From Porpolomopsis calyptriformis (taxonomy: Eukaryota > Basidiomycota > Agaricomycetes > Agaricales > Hygrophoraceae), in assembly GCA_951640195.1 (NCBI GenBank), contig OX621163.1:992001-1056000 (forward strand): a stretch of DNA of 64,000 nucleotides, in the 5' to 3' direction. Below the pieces are notes generated by a model that had not been told where the DNA came from, made no database searches, and worked only from the letters and a program-made list of their open reading frames with translations. Below are positions 46,801 through 62,836 of this stretch, in pieces. Each line of letters begins with the position of its first letter. Position 1 is the first letter of the stretch. The position numbers and the translations under genes were made by a program.

Positions 46801-49155
46801 ATTTGTTGATTGACTTTGTTGCGCAACTCGGTCCGCTGGGTCAGAAGGGTCAGTGTAGCAATGAAAACGCATTGTTTGTAAATGCTGACTTCGTCACTCA
46901 GCTCTTCCACTTTGGTGCGGAGTGCCTCTAATTCTTGCTCTGGGTCGCCGTCGGACACCGCCTTAACATCCAACTCTTGACCAGTGATATCCTGGACTGA
47001 GACTGCAAAGCGTTTCATGAAGACATGCCAACTGTCGTCACTGACGAGGAATGCTGAGTATGGATGAAGAAGGAATCAGAAAGTAAAGAGTACTTACAAG
47101 TTGTCAAGCAAAGCAGTCTGTTCAACGAATTTGTCTAATATGGTGAATAGATCGGCTTTGAGTTGGCTATGAGCAATCGTCAGTATAATTTAAAAGATTC
47201 TCCGGTTTGACGTACATGCCGATGTCTCTTTGCAATATTTGGACGTAGTGGTTCAAAATCTCAACCATCATAGGATACAATTCGCCGTGTTGTTTTGCCA
47301 ACAACACCAAGTCTTCGAGTGCGACTTCAGACTCAGATCGTGACCGTTCATGTGGCGGAACACTCTGCGCGATGAGTGTTCGTGCACGTTCGCGCATCTC
47401 TTCCTCGTCTTCGAACTTTTCATCGGTGTATACATCTAGCTGCGTTAACAACGAATCTGGGGGCTTGACGTATCGAAGAGCCTAATGATCCAAAAGTCAA
47501 TTATCATGAGGAATTCACTTTCGATGTGAATGTACCACAACGATCTCGTTCAGTCCGCGTCGGCCAAATTCTTCGCGAAGAAGGATTCGATCCTCCAAGC
47601 ACTCGGGACAGTTGATGAGCGCGTTCACAAGAGTCATTGACGCTGAGCAAGCGTCCCAAACTCTTTCTTGTTCATGGTCGAAACCCACTTCGTCATCGAC
47701 GTAACCATCGTCCTTGATCGCAGGCAAACGAAGTGAAGCAATCAGTGTCTCAAAGCGAAATGACTCGTCGTATGCAACTCGATAATCTGATATGGCTGAA
47801 AGAACCGCTTTATGACCTTCCACGGGAGAAAGGACACATATCGCTGCAAGTAGCTCTGAGGCCAAAGTGCGTAACTTATATGAGGATGAATGAAGCGCAT
47901 ACGCGATGTGAGTGATCACGTTCGGGGAGGACAAAACTTGATTGAATCCAGGCTGAACATCATGACATTAATAAATTGACGGTTACAGAGATTATATAAC
48001 TGACCTCAGTATTGAGAAGCACACGTAGGCACTTGATCACTTCCAATAGAACTGTATTTTGGACATCACTCGAAACATTCTTCTTTCCCCCCTTTCCAAC
48101 CAGATTTGCTAGAAGTTCGCTCAATGCATTGAGCCCCTTCTCCTCGCCAACAAAGCCTTCAATCCAGATTAGCTTGGCCGTCGAAAGGTGGACACGTAAA
48201 GAAATCAGGTGTTTGACCAGCTTTTTGCCTCCAGCACTGCTGGCTCGGATTTCATCAACATACCATTTTGCCGAGTTTGGTGTTTCTTTGCTGGAACTGT
48301 TAGTTTTCTCCCCACCAGATGATATCCACCAGCTGCTCCATCCACCAGTGCTCTGCGGTTGCAAAGGTTGAATTTCTTCAGATGCATTTTCCACCTTCTC
48401 ATTTCTAATCCCACCCATTGGATCGAGCTCCCCGGCAGAATGATCGGATGGGTCTGCTGACGAGACAGGTGAAGGGAGATTTCCCGTCCCGAATCCACCG
48501 ATAGAGAACCGTCTCATCAGACTGGTGTCTCCCGTCAGTTGCGGCACCAGACGAGGTAGTAAAGCCGCAGCGCTAGATGGACCGTATGAAGCTGCATATG
48601 ATGATAGCATGGTATTTTTGCCAGATGTTTTTGTGGGTGTGACCATGACGCTAGAAACTGATCGGAATTGCTGGTTCTGTTGGAGAAGATACTTCTTGCG
48701 TTCCGGAGACAGTTCAAACATTGCTGCACGTTGGGGACCTTTGAGACCCAACTCGTGCTAATGGATCAATGGATCAGACAGCTAATAGGGAATCTTTTCA
48801 GACGTACCACCATCTGTTCAAAGTCTGCCAAATCAACGTCGTCCGTTCCGCTCTCGTCACTCGTGCTGGCCTGAACAAGCAGATTTCCGGTTCCATGCTC
48901 CACTAACTTTGGCTCACTTACGGTCTTTTTATCCGGAATGAAGATTGCACTGGCACGGGTGGGCGACGCGGAAGCTGTAGGGCGGATCCAACCGTCGAAG
49001 AGATTGGACAACCGACTGGGAGAAACGGATGCTCTCCAGTCTGATGATGTTCCTGGACTTGAGGAGGGTAAATTCTCGCCCTGGCTTATGGCGCCCTCGT
49101 TGGATTCTCCTTCCTCATTTTCCTGCAAAGCGGCCAGCCGTCTGACGGTGTGCAT
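43808..49155 (-). CDS. Formin (GBD/FH3-FH1-FH2-DAD) actin nucleator
   Basis: Formins nucleate and elongate unbranched actin for polarity and cytokinesis, usually under Rho control. The N-terminal GBD/FH3 is recognisable (ADFEQMVHELGLKGPQRAAM, then KWYVDEIRASSAG). It is followed by an armadillo-like region, coiled coil (ELRNKVNQQIAEINTLKSLP), a proline-rich FH1 (about 45660-46100) with six or more poly-Pro runs, and FH2 (KLKPFFWNKI, TLLDITRANNIAIMLSRIKL, RIKGFGDVSKLAKADQYF, AVLALGNALNDSTFRGGARG). The end LDQAIRSMKDGKRRQR resembles an autoinhibitory DAD. Many introns divide it. The ATG at 49155 is the only in-frame ATG I can use; a further 5' exon is possible because an open frame precedes it briefly. 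It is likely the single Bni1/SepA-type formin. Confidence 0.93.
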
Positions 49156-49254
49156 AGGAATGGCCTCGGTTCCTGGTAAAGGATTTATGGACGCCTCGTC
49201 TCACTGAGCATATTGCTTACAAAGAGTCACACTTGGGGATATTGGGTCACGCCA

Positions 49255-49262
49255 TGACGTCA
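49255..49262. promoter_or_regulatory. CRE-type palindrome TGACGTCA upstream of the formin gene
   Basis: A perfect 8-bp ATF/CREB-type site lies 100 bp upstream of the formin start, in the 164-bp gap after MCM6. Activity is inferred from the motif only. Confidence 0.35.
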
Positions 49263-49319
49263 TACCCATTATGTTCCGGGACTGCAAATTAGATCGAGCC
49301 AGGACACAGATATGCATAA

Positions 49320-52585
<3,266 letters not shown>

Positions 52586-52689
52586 GGCGCGACTGGTGTA
52601 AAGTGAACACGAGAACGCCTGCCCTAAACTCGATGAGCGTGACACTTTCTTCGTGACCGATGGTGATAATGGTCACACCCAAGTTTATC
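52586..52689. promoter_or_regulatory. Divergent promoter region between MCM6 and the phosphatase gene
   Basis: These 104 bp separate the two start codons. A GGCGCG core lies at 52586-52591, similar to but not matching a full MCB (ACGCGT) or E2F-type site. Confidence 0.3.
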
Positions 52690-53935
52690 ATGGCAGACTT
52701 GGAACCATTGGATCCTCATTATGTTGCGGACGTGTTGTCTCGACCTCCTTTTGTTAAAATAGATGGCGTACACAACGTCCGAGATTTAGGCCTATATCGA
52801 TCTTCCGATGGGAGAGTCATCAAACCAAATTTTGTCTTCCGTTCTGCCGAGATATCCGCCATTACCGAGAAAGGCGCGCGCATAGATCCATATTCCTTGG
52901 AACAACATATCCTCAAACTTTTGTTCGCATCTTCTTTTTAGGTCAGGCACAGATGAAGGAACTAGGTGTCGCTCGAGTGTTTGATCTGCGATCGGACACG
53001 GAAATCGAAAAATACAGAACTCCGTTGCCAGCCGTTGAAGGGGTAGAAATCTTGCGCACACCTATTTTTCAGAAAGACGATTACAGTCCAGAAATGATGG
53101 CTAAGTACGTGCGTGCACCGCCGCTCGATACCTTTCGTCATCGGAAGTGAATTGATCAACCAACGTTCAGGCGATTTCAGCTGTACGCCAGTGGAAAAAC
53201 TGAGGTTGGCACTATCCCTCTATCAGTCCCCGACTGAATCTCACCTACTCAAGGCTTTCATGGAATTATACTCTCAAATCCTGGATAATGCGGGAACTGC
53301 ACTCAGCACCATACTCCGCCATATGAGAGATCAGAAGGCAGAAGGCACTCTTATCCATTGCACTGGTATGTTCCCGTGACATATTCTCATCCTACTATGT
53401 ACCGTTCCTCGTCTAGCTGGTAAGGACCGAACCGGGGTGATTGTGGCGATTATCCTCAAAGTATGTCTGTTACCTGTCATAAGAACCCATGTGCTCCTGC
53501 TTTTCCCTCCAGCTTGCGGGCATATGCGATGAGTCGATCGCAGAAGATTATGCGCTTAGCCGTGTTGGCCGCGAGCCCCTGCGCGAGCAGTCCATGATTC
53601 GTCTGAGCATGGAGCCCATCTTTGCTTCGAATAATGAGGCTGCGCTCAACATGTTTACTTGCCGGTACGCCTTCATGATTATCTACCTTCGCGACGCCAA
53701 CAACTTGATCAGAACCGAGACTATGTACGCATTCCTCAACATGCTACGAGATCAATACGGGGGTGTCGAAAGGTACATTAAACAGTGTACAGGACTCTCG
53801 GATGATGATATCATTACTATAAGAGATAACCTTTTATGTCCGCCAACTTCTGCCCTAAACAGTCCAATTCCCCATAATTCGTTACACGACATCCAAACAC
53901 CTCAGTGTTCTGCAGGTACAATTAAGCATGACTAG
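52690..53935 (+). CDS. Tyr/Ser protein phosphatase (Y_phosphatase3-type)
   Basis: The N-terminus carries VKIDGVHNVRDLGLYRSSDG, the lead-in common to this family. After introns come LGVARVFDLRSDTEIEKY and the active-site loop IHCTAGKDRTGVIVAIIL, with Cys, Asp and Arg intact (CTAGKDRTG). The helical end is DNNLIRTETMYAFLNML-like, followed by YGGVERYIKQCTGLSDDDII. Bacterial members (MptpB type) act on phospho-Tyr/Ser/Thr and phosphoinositides. The fungal substrate is unknown. Introns lie near 52868-52945, 53105-53171, 53367-53416 and 53462-53512. The ATG at 52690 is used; an in-frame ATG a few codons earlier is also possible. Confidence 0.88.
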
Positions 53936-53979
53936 ACTATATATTTGAATCTTATCGTAGGGACCAGCGGCTCGAATGT

Positions 53980-56900
53980 TCATCGCTTCGGATTTACATC
54001 TTTCTATTGAAATCAGTGACCGTCGCTGCAGCTTCGAGGTAGCAAGACTCACCAGTCGTCCCATTGTTGGCGGTGACGATAACACAGAAGCTATCAAACC
54101 GGTTTGCCCTCTCGCTTTTGGGTTGAGTGGGGATGACACAGCCGGTCGTGACGGCACGACAATCGTTGGGTTAGCCTCTCCAGTGACTTTTCGGCGAAGC
54201 GGCGGACGTCCCGACACCTGCGTTGAAGATGTTGCACCACTTGCACGACCTATTCCTCCAGATGCTTCGTTGAGTTTCTCACTCTCAGCAAATTCAATGA
54301 AAGGTGAGCTATCTCCACCAAGAGCCTGCTTTCGCGCCTTCTCGTGCTTGGCCTGCACAGTTCTGAAATGCGAGAGTAACTCTTGCCATTTGATATCTTC
54401 ACGGCCTAATTTGGAACGCGTAGAAAGCGTAGCGACCGTTCTGATAGTTAGTGGCCATCAATCAATGGAATCCGGAGAGAAGACATGTAACTCACGACTT
54501 GGGGGCAATATAGAGAAATCCGGCCGAGTTGACAGCATTGAGTCGGTTGCGGAGAGATACAAAAGCCAAGCTTTGTGGCAAAAGCATCAGGATTCCGTAC
54601 AGACACTTGAATAGATGTGGGTATCTCTCTGGTTCCAGAAGTTGAAGACGAAGGTCTGGGAGATGTTGGAAGATTAGCCGGATCGCACGAATACCAGAAA
54701 TCTTACATGTGAACACTGGTGATTCAATCAACTGAACCAGTTTATCAATTTGCACCAACATCTGTACGGTTATTTCCAAGTCGACGCTGAGAAATGGCTT
54801 TTGGGTTATGCATGTCTCAACAAGCAATGAACAGTCATACAAAATATAAAGAAGATTTGAGGCATGTTCGTAAGCTTGAGCCAGAAGACACAGTGAGAAC
54901 ACCGCAACGGCGTTGTGGCACCACGATCGGTATAAAGTCGTAAAGAGTGCTTGGCCATCTTGCTATGGGTGGAATAATTAGGGAATGAATATCGTATCGG
55001 GAGAAGGAACGCACCCGAGTTTCCAGGGTCTTGAGTCGTTTCCGGAAGTCCGCCAATTCGGGGGACGTGATGAGGATCATGTTCAGTTTCTGAATCATGA
55101 CACTCGCGAACTCGAGATCCTAAAACGCAGAGCTTGTTTGCACAATATAACGAGAAAGAGGAATACGAACGTCTTCTTTTTCGAGAATCTCGGCGAAGGT
55201 GCGGTAAATTCTTTCCGTATTGAGGTTCAGGCATAACTGTCGTATGATAAGACTTCCTCGGGTTTCTAGCAGCCGCCGATCAGTGCTAAACAACTCGAGT
55301 AGGTTTACCATAAAAGCTTTGAAATAATTCTCTTCTGAGCTGGAGCAGATCTGGGCAAGAAGTTGCAAATCGTGCTTGATCACCTGCGGCACATCTGAGA
55401 AGTGAGAAGCCAGATACTGGTTGTTCCGCACCTCTTCAGAACTATCCGACAACGTTTTTAGCAGGGCGGGGAACGTGCCATCATCCATGGCAAGGATCTG
55501 ATAATTCAGTGAAAGTTGGGGGATAAAACGCTTTCTACAAAGAATATACCTTTTTCGGCGCCTTTTGGTGCAACATGATGAGCCACTTCAGAGCTGCCAC
55601 ACGAGTTTCTTCGTACTCGCTTAAAAACTGTATAGTAAGTTCATTGACAGTGGCTTGATAATCGAGTAGGTCGTTCTCTTCAGGGAGAGTGGGAATCGAT
55701 TGTGATATACTAGCAGATGACATTGGGGATTGAGGTCTACTTGGCCTCGACGATGGAAAGGGTGGAGGGGGCATATCAGTCGTCGGGGCCATACGAGGCG
55801 TCGGGTCTGCGCTTCCTCGTGACCTTTGCAATACTGGAATCTGAGACGGAGGATCTGAGATCAGTTCGGAAAATTCGTCCTTGAAAGTTGATTCTTTTCC
55901 CAAGGTAGACGGTCTAGAAAGACCAGCTGAAACTGGGAGGGTAGGAGACACTGGAACAGTTCGTTGAGAGGACACTTTTTCAGTCGTGCCACGTGGCGGA
56001 CCATCTACCGGTGTAGGAAGGGTCTGTACCACGTTCAATAGCAACTTGTTTGTCCGAACTGCCGCCGTTTGAATCATTAGGACATGGTGTGCAAGATTTG
56101 GCAGGATCGCCGGGATAAGACGGGGCGTGAAAGGTACCATAACTTCATGAGCGAAAGTGAGAAATTCGGCCAGCCATCTCAAAGCTGTGGACTGTTGGAT
56201 TTCGTCATCTATTATGCAATTAGAGTGAAAGTCAAACCAACCGCAAGAAAGCGTACGCTGGTTATCCAATTGTTGAATAAGAATTTCAATTATTGCAGCA
56301 TAGTCCACCTTTACGCCTTGTCCGGGAATCCACGCTTTGAGCCGAACTGTCAGAAAGTTTCGCATGGCCATTTAGGAACACTCCTACCACTCGCATCATG
56401 ACTGTCAGGTTCAGAGTGGAATTCTTCTTTAAGAAACGAGTCCACTTCACGACCGAAGCTTCTGCCATTTTCAGAAATAAAGACAGCCTCGTCTGCGTTC
56501 ACCAGTAATGTATCCGGTGATTTGTCTTGCGCATGCTCAACACGTCGTGACTGATCGACATTGCCAAGTTCCTCGTACCGCTTGCCTATAACTGTCACAT
56601 CTCGTATTTCCTTCAAAAAGTCAGCAAGCAGAGTCTCTGTAGAAACCCGCACGTCTTCGATCGGGTCAGAAAGATACTTCCTATGAGGACCATGTGTTAA
56701 TGACGATAAAAAGTTGATATATCGCAGTAAACCAAGCTTACAACAGGCCGTCGAGAAACTCTGGCAGGTAGGAAATGAGTTCCAACTCTGGCACCGAGTC
56801 CAGGACAGTGATCCATGAGACGAGATAGCTTCGCGTAAACGGGCTAATAACATAGATCCGGTCGGAGAGGAGAGGGATGAAATCAGCGAGCGAAAATGCC

Positions 56901-57683
56901 TTCATGGCTCCGGGGGAATTCTCTTTATCGGACGCAGTGTCTGGATGTGCTACCAAAACACCCTGATCTGGACTCTGACCGTTTTGGTCGATTGGGAAAC
57001 GAACTTGGTCTGTCTCTAGATATCGAGGGATATAGACGGACGCAGACTCAGCAACAATATCCTTGAGAAGCCGGTCGAGAAGTTCTGCGCCGTTCTTAAC
57101 GGACAATTCTGGATCAGCTGCGAGCTGAGAGAGAGATGAAATTATGAAAATCATATACACTTTGGGAGTGGGAGCACTAACCTTACTCAAGGCATCGAAA
57201 ATAGAGTTGAAATAGACCAGAACTTCGCCTTTCGATACTTTAGCAATGTTGTACAGACATTCCGCAGAAAAGTACCGAATCCTGTTCTCCTGATCGGTAA
57301 AGCAGACTAGCAAAGAATCAACAAATTTCTCCATGTATGGCGCGATGTCCACGCCAAGAGCAATCGCAGTTCCAGCAAGACCAATGAGGCCCCCGTTTCT
57401 GACGTGTAGCTGATTGGAAGGGTTGCTGAACATCTCCACGAGCTGATCAATAATCTGGCTGATTCGACGTTGGTCGCCTTGAGAGTGACATTCTCTAATT
57501 TGCCTAAAGTAGATTGTTAGAAATGTAGAAAACGGTCCTGAACATAGAATAAAGTGACTTTTCAAGCTCGAGAGCCGCAGCTTTACGCTTCTCGTATAGC
57601 TTGTCAACTAACTGCTTCGCGATGATTGACTCTGCAAGAAGTTATTTGGGCGATTAAAAGCTAGGCATCTGCGGCGTACCCAT
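53980..57683 (-). CDS. VAC14: Vac14, scaffold of the Fab1/PIKfyve lipid kinase complex
   Basis: Vac14 is a HEAT-repeat scaffold that holds Fab1 kinase and Fig4 phosphatase to make PI(3,5)P2 on the vacuole. The first exon is only ATG-G (57683-57680). It is joined over a GTACGC-donor intron to [20 protein letters not shown], the usual N-terminus. Then come [20 protein letters not shown] and [59 protein letters not shown], and the Fab1-binding C-terminal half ([40 protein letters not shown]). A Pro/Ser insert sits in the middle (55660-56030). A last intron before LKDVNPKR gives a stop at 53980-53982, 44 bp from the end of the convergent phosphatase gene. Confidence 0.93.
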
Positions 57684-57916
57684 TACTCAACCGGCCTGAG
57701 TCTGTCACAGACGAATACGAATATGCGAATGTGGCGAGCTCTCGGAATTCAGCAAATCCGCACGCGTCTATCCTTTTGGGGAAAATAGGCAAATCTGGTA
57801 ACGAGCTGCCCAAAGGTCTATCATTACCAGCCCCTTACAGTACTAAACTACGCCACGGTCCGTGTACATACTAGACCTATGGATCTTGGAGTCGATTCTT
57901 CTCTCCCTCTTTTCCA

Positions 57917-59412
57917 TCAGAAAGAAGTAACAGCCGGCAAGGTCTTTGGCGGCGTATTCTCAGGATTTGCCATAGGCATGAAATATTTTCTGTCGACACA
58001 GAAATCCATCATCAGGAATTTTCTTAAAAGTGGGCGTAAAAAAACAACCGACCGATTGAGCACCAGGCCTTTCAGTCCCCGGATTTCTCTCCTCAGTTCC
58101 TCCTCCGCTGGGTGCAGTGCAACAGACGCACCAAATGGGAGGGCGTTTGGGAGACTGTAAAGCTGCTTGGCCAGGTAGCCCGTGAAAGAAAGGAGTGTTT
58201 GGAGCGTCTCTTGATACCAGTGTCGGCTTTGTTCTTCTTGCGATTTCTTTGCAAGAAGTGAGGTGGAGAGGTTGGTCAAGGATAACAGGAGAGGGGAAGG
58301 TTGAGGTGGTGAGGGATAAATGTACGTCCAAGCAGAAGTTGGCTCCTTGGTGTCTTTGGAATACAGAAATAAGGGGCAGGTGGACAGGGTTTGTAGAAGC
58401 TCGTTCTGCACATTTCGTACATGATTCAGTTGAGTACGGAGAGATTAGGTGACACACCTGATATACCACCCCACGGTCTGTTCTTAGCCATGGAATTTGA
58501 CCCCCAAGGATCTTGAGTAAATCCTCCGAACTCGGTTTGGCCCCTTCTTTCTCTCTCATGAATTCTTCGATAGCGCACCGTAATAGTGAGATTTTAGGTA
58601 AATCCCTGACATCTACTTCCTCGGTCATTTGTTTGTTCTCCTGGCCATTGACATAGGCGGCGAGAATTTCATGGATACCATGACAGACGGAATACTTCAG
58701 ATCCTCTGTGAACCTCTGAGGAGAGGGGAGCACAGAGTACGACTCGGCTTGGGCTTCTTTCAAGGAAGCGAGGGAGGTCGAGAGTTTCCGAAGGAGATAG
58801 AGGTGATGGGATTTTAAAGAGGATCGAGCGAACTGAGAGCGCACTAAGCGAGGGAGGAGAAAACGCTGTAAAACGTGTCAAATGAGATTATCACTAAATG
58901 TGACGGAAAAAAAGAAAGAAAAATGGCCACGTACATAGTAGATAAAGATGAGAAAGGTGGAGCCACTGGCTAACCAAGCAAATAGTCTGAAGAGCCCGAT
59001 GAGAAGGTTGGGGAGGTTTGAAGGTGGGGGTTGAGGATAAGCCCGTGGTGGGACTAGTGGTGGTCTCTGTGCCTGCAGATGTGATAGATATCTGGACGCT
59101 GACTAAAAAGCCGTAATTTATGCGCACAAGTTCTCCCAGAAGGCCGTCAATCTCTGGCTCAGTAAGGCCTTTCTCGCTAAGAAATCGATGCTTGGATATC
59201 GTGTCTTGTTGCTGAACCTGCGGAGACACGAGAAAGGAACGAGCTCGGGATAAAAGTTCCGTTCTATCAATTTGCTCTGGTTGTGAAGTGGTGGGTTTGG
59301 TCGAGGACTCGGGTAAGTTGGATGGTTGAGAATCGGGAAAAGAGAGTGGTAAGGGTGATGATGAAGATTCCTCTGAGGCTGGTTGAGCAGAGGACTCGTC
59401 GCCGTCGGCCAT
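57917..59412 (-). CDS. PEX14: Peroxin Pex14, docking factor of peroxisomal import
   Basis: Pex14 docks the cargo receptor Pex5 at the peroxisome membrane. The Pex14 N-terminal domain is plain: IDRTELLSRARSFLVSPQVQ, QQDTISKHRFLSEKGLTEPE and IDGLLGEL. It is followed, after an intron, by a Pro-rich linker (PPLVPPRAYPQPPPSNLP) and a membrane segment (LFRLFAWLASGSTFLIFIYY). The remainder has a coiled-coil-like region (LSTSLASLKEAQAESYSVLP). Introns with good motifs follow GEL and FIYY; the last joins LNR to KYFMPMANPENTPP. The Ser/Glu-rich leader before the domain is about 45 residues. VAC14 lies downstream on the same strand. Confidence 0.88.
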
Positions 59413-59486
59413 AGTGAATGGCGAGTCGATCCCGCTTTAGTCAGGTGACTGACATTCTTTGTAGACACCATACACAGCGACCACAC
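59413..59486. promoter_or_regulatory. Very short divergent promoter region, PEX14 and Vps70-like gene
   Basis: Only 74 bp separate the two start codons, the tightest head-to-head pair in the window. Transcription of each gene must begin within it or overlap the other gene. Confidence 0.4.
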
Positions 59487-62400
59487 ATGGTGTTCAAATC
59501 CGAAAAGAGGGACACCGAATGGGACGCACTTCAGACGGGTATAGGGAACTCTGACAGCCCTCTGAAATGGCGTACCAGAACGGTCCAATATCGGACCATC
59601 GTCTATCTTGTCGCGCTTTCACTGATCATCACCAGGCTCTGGCACAGTTTTGGCTATCTCTGTGTCTTTCCAATAAACCTCCAAATTACAGGTTATACAT
59701 CTGCAACCGAACGCGAGAAGTTGTTTCTGTGAGTCTGAGATCTCTTCTCGCGAGTACCACTCGACTTAATCTGTCGCACTTCCAAAGTTCTGTTCCCAGT
59801 CCTGACAGTGCTCTAGAAGCCTCTCGCGCGTATGCGACTCACCCACATCTTGCCGGCTCCACAGAAGACTTTGTGGATGCCCAGGTGATGCTCGACGTGT
59901 TCCAAACCCATTTCGACATATCACCCCCTTCCTCTCCTCCTCTCTTTTCCGCCGGCACCCCATCCTCGCGCAACGCGACGCTTAACCTCACCTCCCAAAA
60001 TGCCACGGCTTCCGCTTGGATCGACGTGTACTACCCTCTTCTGAACACTCCGCTAGATCGGAAACTTGAGATCCTTGGTCCTGATGGGAAGGCAGTATGG
60101 TCAGCTGATCTAGAAGAGGATGGCGACCCATTGGATGATAAGGCAGCAAAGTATAAAGATGCAGTGCCGGCATTCCATGGTTTAAGTAGGGACGGTCAAG
60201 TTGATGGCCAGCTTGTCTACGCGGCATTTGGGAGAAAAGAGGACTTCGACCAACTCATTTCGGCCGGCGCGAATTTGACTGGGAAGATTGTTATTGTGCG
60301 GTATGGGGGGATCTTCCGCGGTCTTAAGGCACGAACATTGGAGAATTTGCGTTTGAATCTTGATAACCTCGACACAGGTCAAGGGTGCTCAAGAGCTCGG
60401 CGCAGCGGGCGTCCTAATTTACTCTGACCCTCATGGTGACGGTGTAGTATCTGTCGAATACGGCTACCAGCCATATCCCGCCGGGCCTGCTCGCAATCCC
60501 ACCTCTGTGCAACGTGGTTCCGTTCAGTTTCTCTCCATGTACCCTGGCGACCCGGTCACTCCAGGTTATCCTGCATATGAAAATGTCACACGTACTGAGG
60601 GGAATAACATCCCCAAGATCCCATCCTTGCCAATTTCATGGAGCAATGCTCAGAAACTTCTGAAAGAAATTTCGGATGAAGTAACGCTAGATGGGAGGGC
60701 CAGTGAGGCCAAGGTCCGTCTGGTCAATCATGGTGGGTATTTGCTTTATCGTTAATGGTTTCGGTGCCTGACAGAGCGGGAATGGCAGTCGATACAAAGA
60801 TAACACCCATATGGAACACGATGGCCTCTATCCCAGGACACCTCGACGAGGTGGTCATCATCGGATGTCATCGCGATGGTAAATTGTTGGTCTTTACCAT
60901 GATTCCACCACTCAGTATATTTCGCGATCTCAGCGTGGGTTATGGGAGCTGCTGACCCTACCTCCGGCACTGTTTCTCTGCATGAGGTTATCCGTGGCTT
61001 CGGTGTACTCCTAAAGCATGGATGGAAGCCACTTAGAACTATTGTGTTTGCTAGTTGGGATGGCGAGGAGGTTTGTGCACTTCGACGTGCTAACACTTAA
61101 GCTGATGGATGGTTGTATAGTATGGTCTTGTGGGAAGCACCGAGTGGGGTGAGGATTTCGCGGACTGGATTTCCGAGCATGTTGTTGCTTATTTGAACGT
61201 TGGCAAGTGCCTTTTCTCGCTGTCCTTTCCCATTCACCTATCAACGCTGATGTGCGTGTGGTGGCGGCACAGACACGTCTGTAGCTGGCTCTAAGTGGGC
61301 CGTCGCTGGTTCTCCCTCGCTTGCACATCTTATTCAAGCAACCGCACTCGATGTCGCTCATCCCACTAAACCGGGGAAGACACTCTGGGATGCGAGGGAT
61401 GACTTGGGGCCTTTTAAGGGCAAAGCTAACAATAATATTAGTTCCCACCTCAGCTTGGCGTGGCGCGAGGCCAACAGTATGTCGATTCCACCATTCGAGG
61501 GCGGCATGATTAAACCACTGGGCTCGGGAAGTGACTACACAGTCTTCTTGCAACGGCTTGGAGTGAGTCTGAGTGATCGTGTGCTAATACATCCACACCC
61601 TTCCCATTGCTGATTGAACTGCAGGTAGCTAGTACCGATCAAGGGTTTGCTAACACCCGATACGATGCGCCTTATCATTACCATTCTATCTACGACTCGC
61701 AAAGATGGCAAGAGTTATATGCCGATGCTGGATTCAATCGCCACGTATGAAGCCTTCCCATACCTTTTTCTTCTTTTGAAACCATTATTACCTAGGTCGC
61801 TATCGCAAAATACCTTGGTTTAATGGGACTTCGCATGGTGGATTCCACCATTATCCCACTAAACACGACGCACTACGCGTTCGAGCTCGACAAATACTTG
61901 AAAAAGTGAATTTTTTTGTTTTTTGTTTCTTGACCTCACTTCATGCTCATGGTCCATTGCTATGCATAAGCGTGGAAAACTTGGCGTCCACATCCAATAT
62001 ATCGCTTAGCTTAGACATTTTGAAGAATGCGATCGGTAAACTACAAGCTGCCAGCATTGCGCTGGATATCGAGAAGGGTGATGCCGAGAAGAAGTTCAAA
62101 GAGCTCCTCAAACTGGTTCCTGTGTCTACGCGAGACGCCAGATGCAAACAAGGCAGATTCAAAGGCGTTGCCGATTGGACTAAGCGCGTATTTGGTTCCA
62201 GCCCTCGACACCAGAATGGGGGGAAACCGTGCCGTCTCCCCTCACCTTTACCCCTTATCAATCTAGGAGATGACGAATTGTGGAAAGGCTATCTTGCCTT
62301 GGGCATCTATGGAGATGATCATGATCCTCGTGGTCAAATTGATGATGATCGCTGCCATGGCCGCACTTTCCGCGATCCATACGGTCCACATTCTTGTGTA

Positions 62401-62763
62401 ATAAGCCGTGACCGTGGATGTATCACCCCCGAGTTTCGTAAGGCTTCTAAGCGAGTTCAAAGAGTCAACCGCAAGCTCATCGATTTCGAGCGCGGTTTCA
62501 TCTCCGAAGAGGGCATCAAAGATCGTACCTGGTATCGTCATCTCGGTGTGGCTCCCGGCAAGTGGCTCGGTGAGTCTTCATTTCAATTTCAAATTGTCTA
62601 CAGTGACACTGATTACCTGGACCATGAAACAGGTTATGGTGCAACAGTATTTCCTGCGCTGACCGAAGCTTTGGTTGTGGACCAAAATGTCACATTGGCA
62701 GAATACGAAACCAGACGGTTGGTGATGTTGATCGAGAAATTGGCTGACAAGATACAACCTTGA
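59487..62763 (+). CDS. Glutamate carboxypeptidase II/Vps70-like M28 metallopeptidase
   Basis: A short cytosolic lead ([20 protein letters not shown]) precedes one membrane anchor ([20 protein letters not shown]). A gtgagt intron joins to [20 protein letters not shown]. The M28 catalytic part shows the zinc ligands in order: HRD across an intron ([18 protein letters not shown]), the Glu-Glu of [27 protein letters not shown], and the distal His in [15 protein letters not shown]-type insert ([29 protein letters not shown]) sits between anchor and catalytic core. The C-terminal dimerisation region ends [16 protein letters not shown]. The yeast relative Vps70 affects vacuolar protein sorting. The substrate is unknown. 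About nine introns can be removed in frame. Confidence 0.92.
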
Positions 62764-62836
62764 GGAGGCAGAGGAAATAAAGTACTGCAATCTTTTTTTT
62801 TGTTCGTAGATGATGCTACACATCGATTCTTGATGA

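Noticed and set aside
59567..60427. Alternative start [11 protein letters not shown] for the peptidase gene
   Set aside because: It is in another frame at the N-terminus and would lose the membrane anchor. The gtgagt intron joining the anchor frame to SVPSPDS fits the family.
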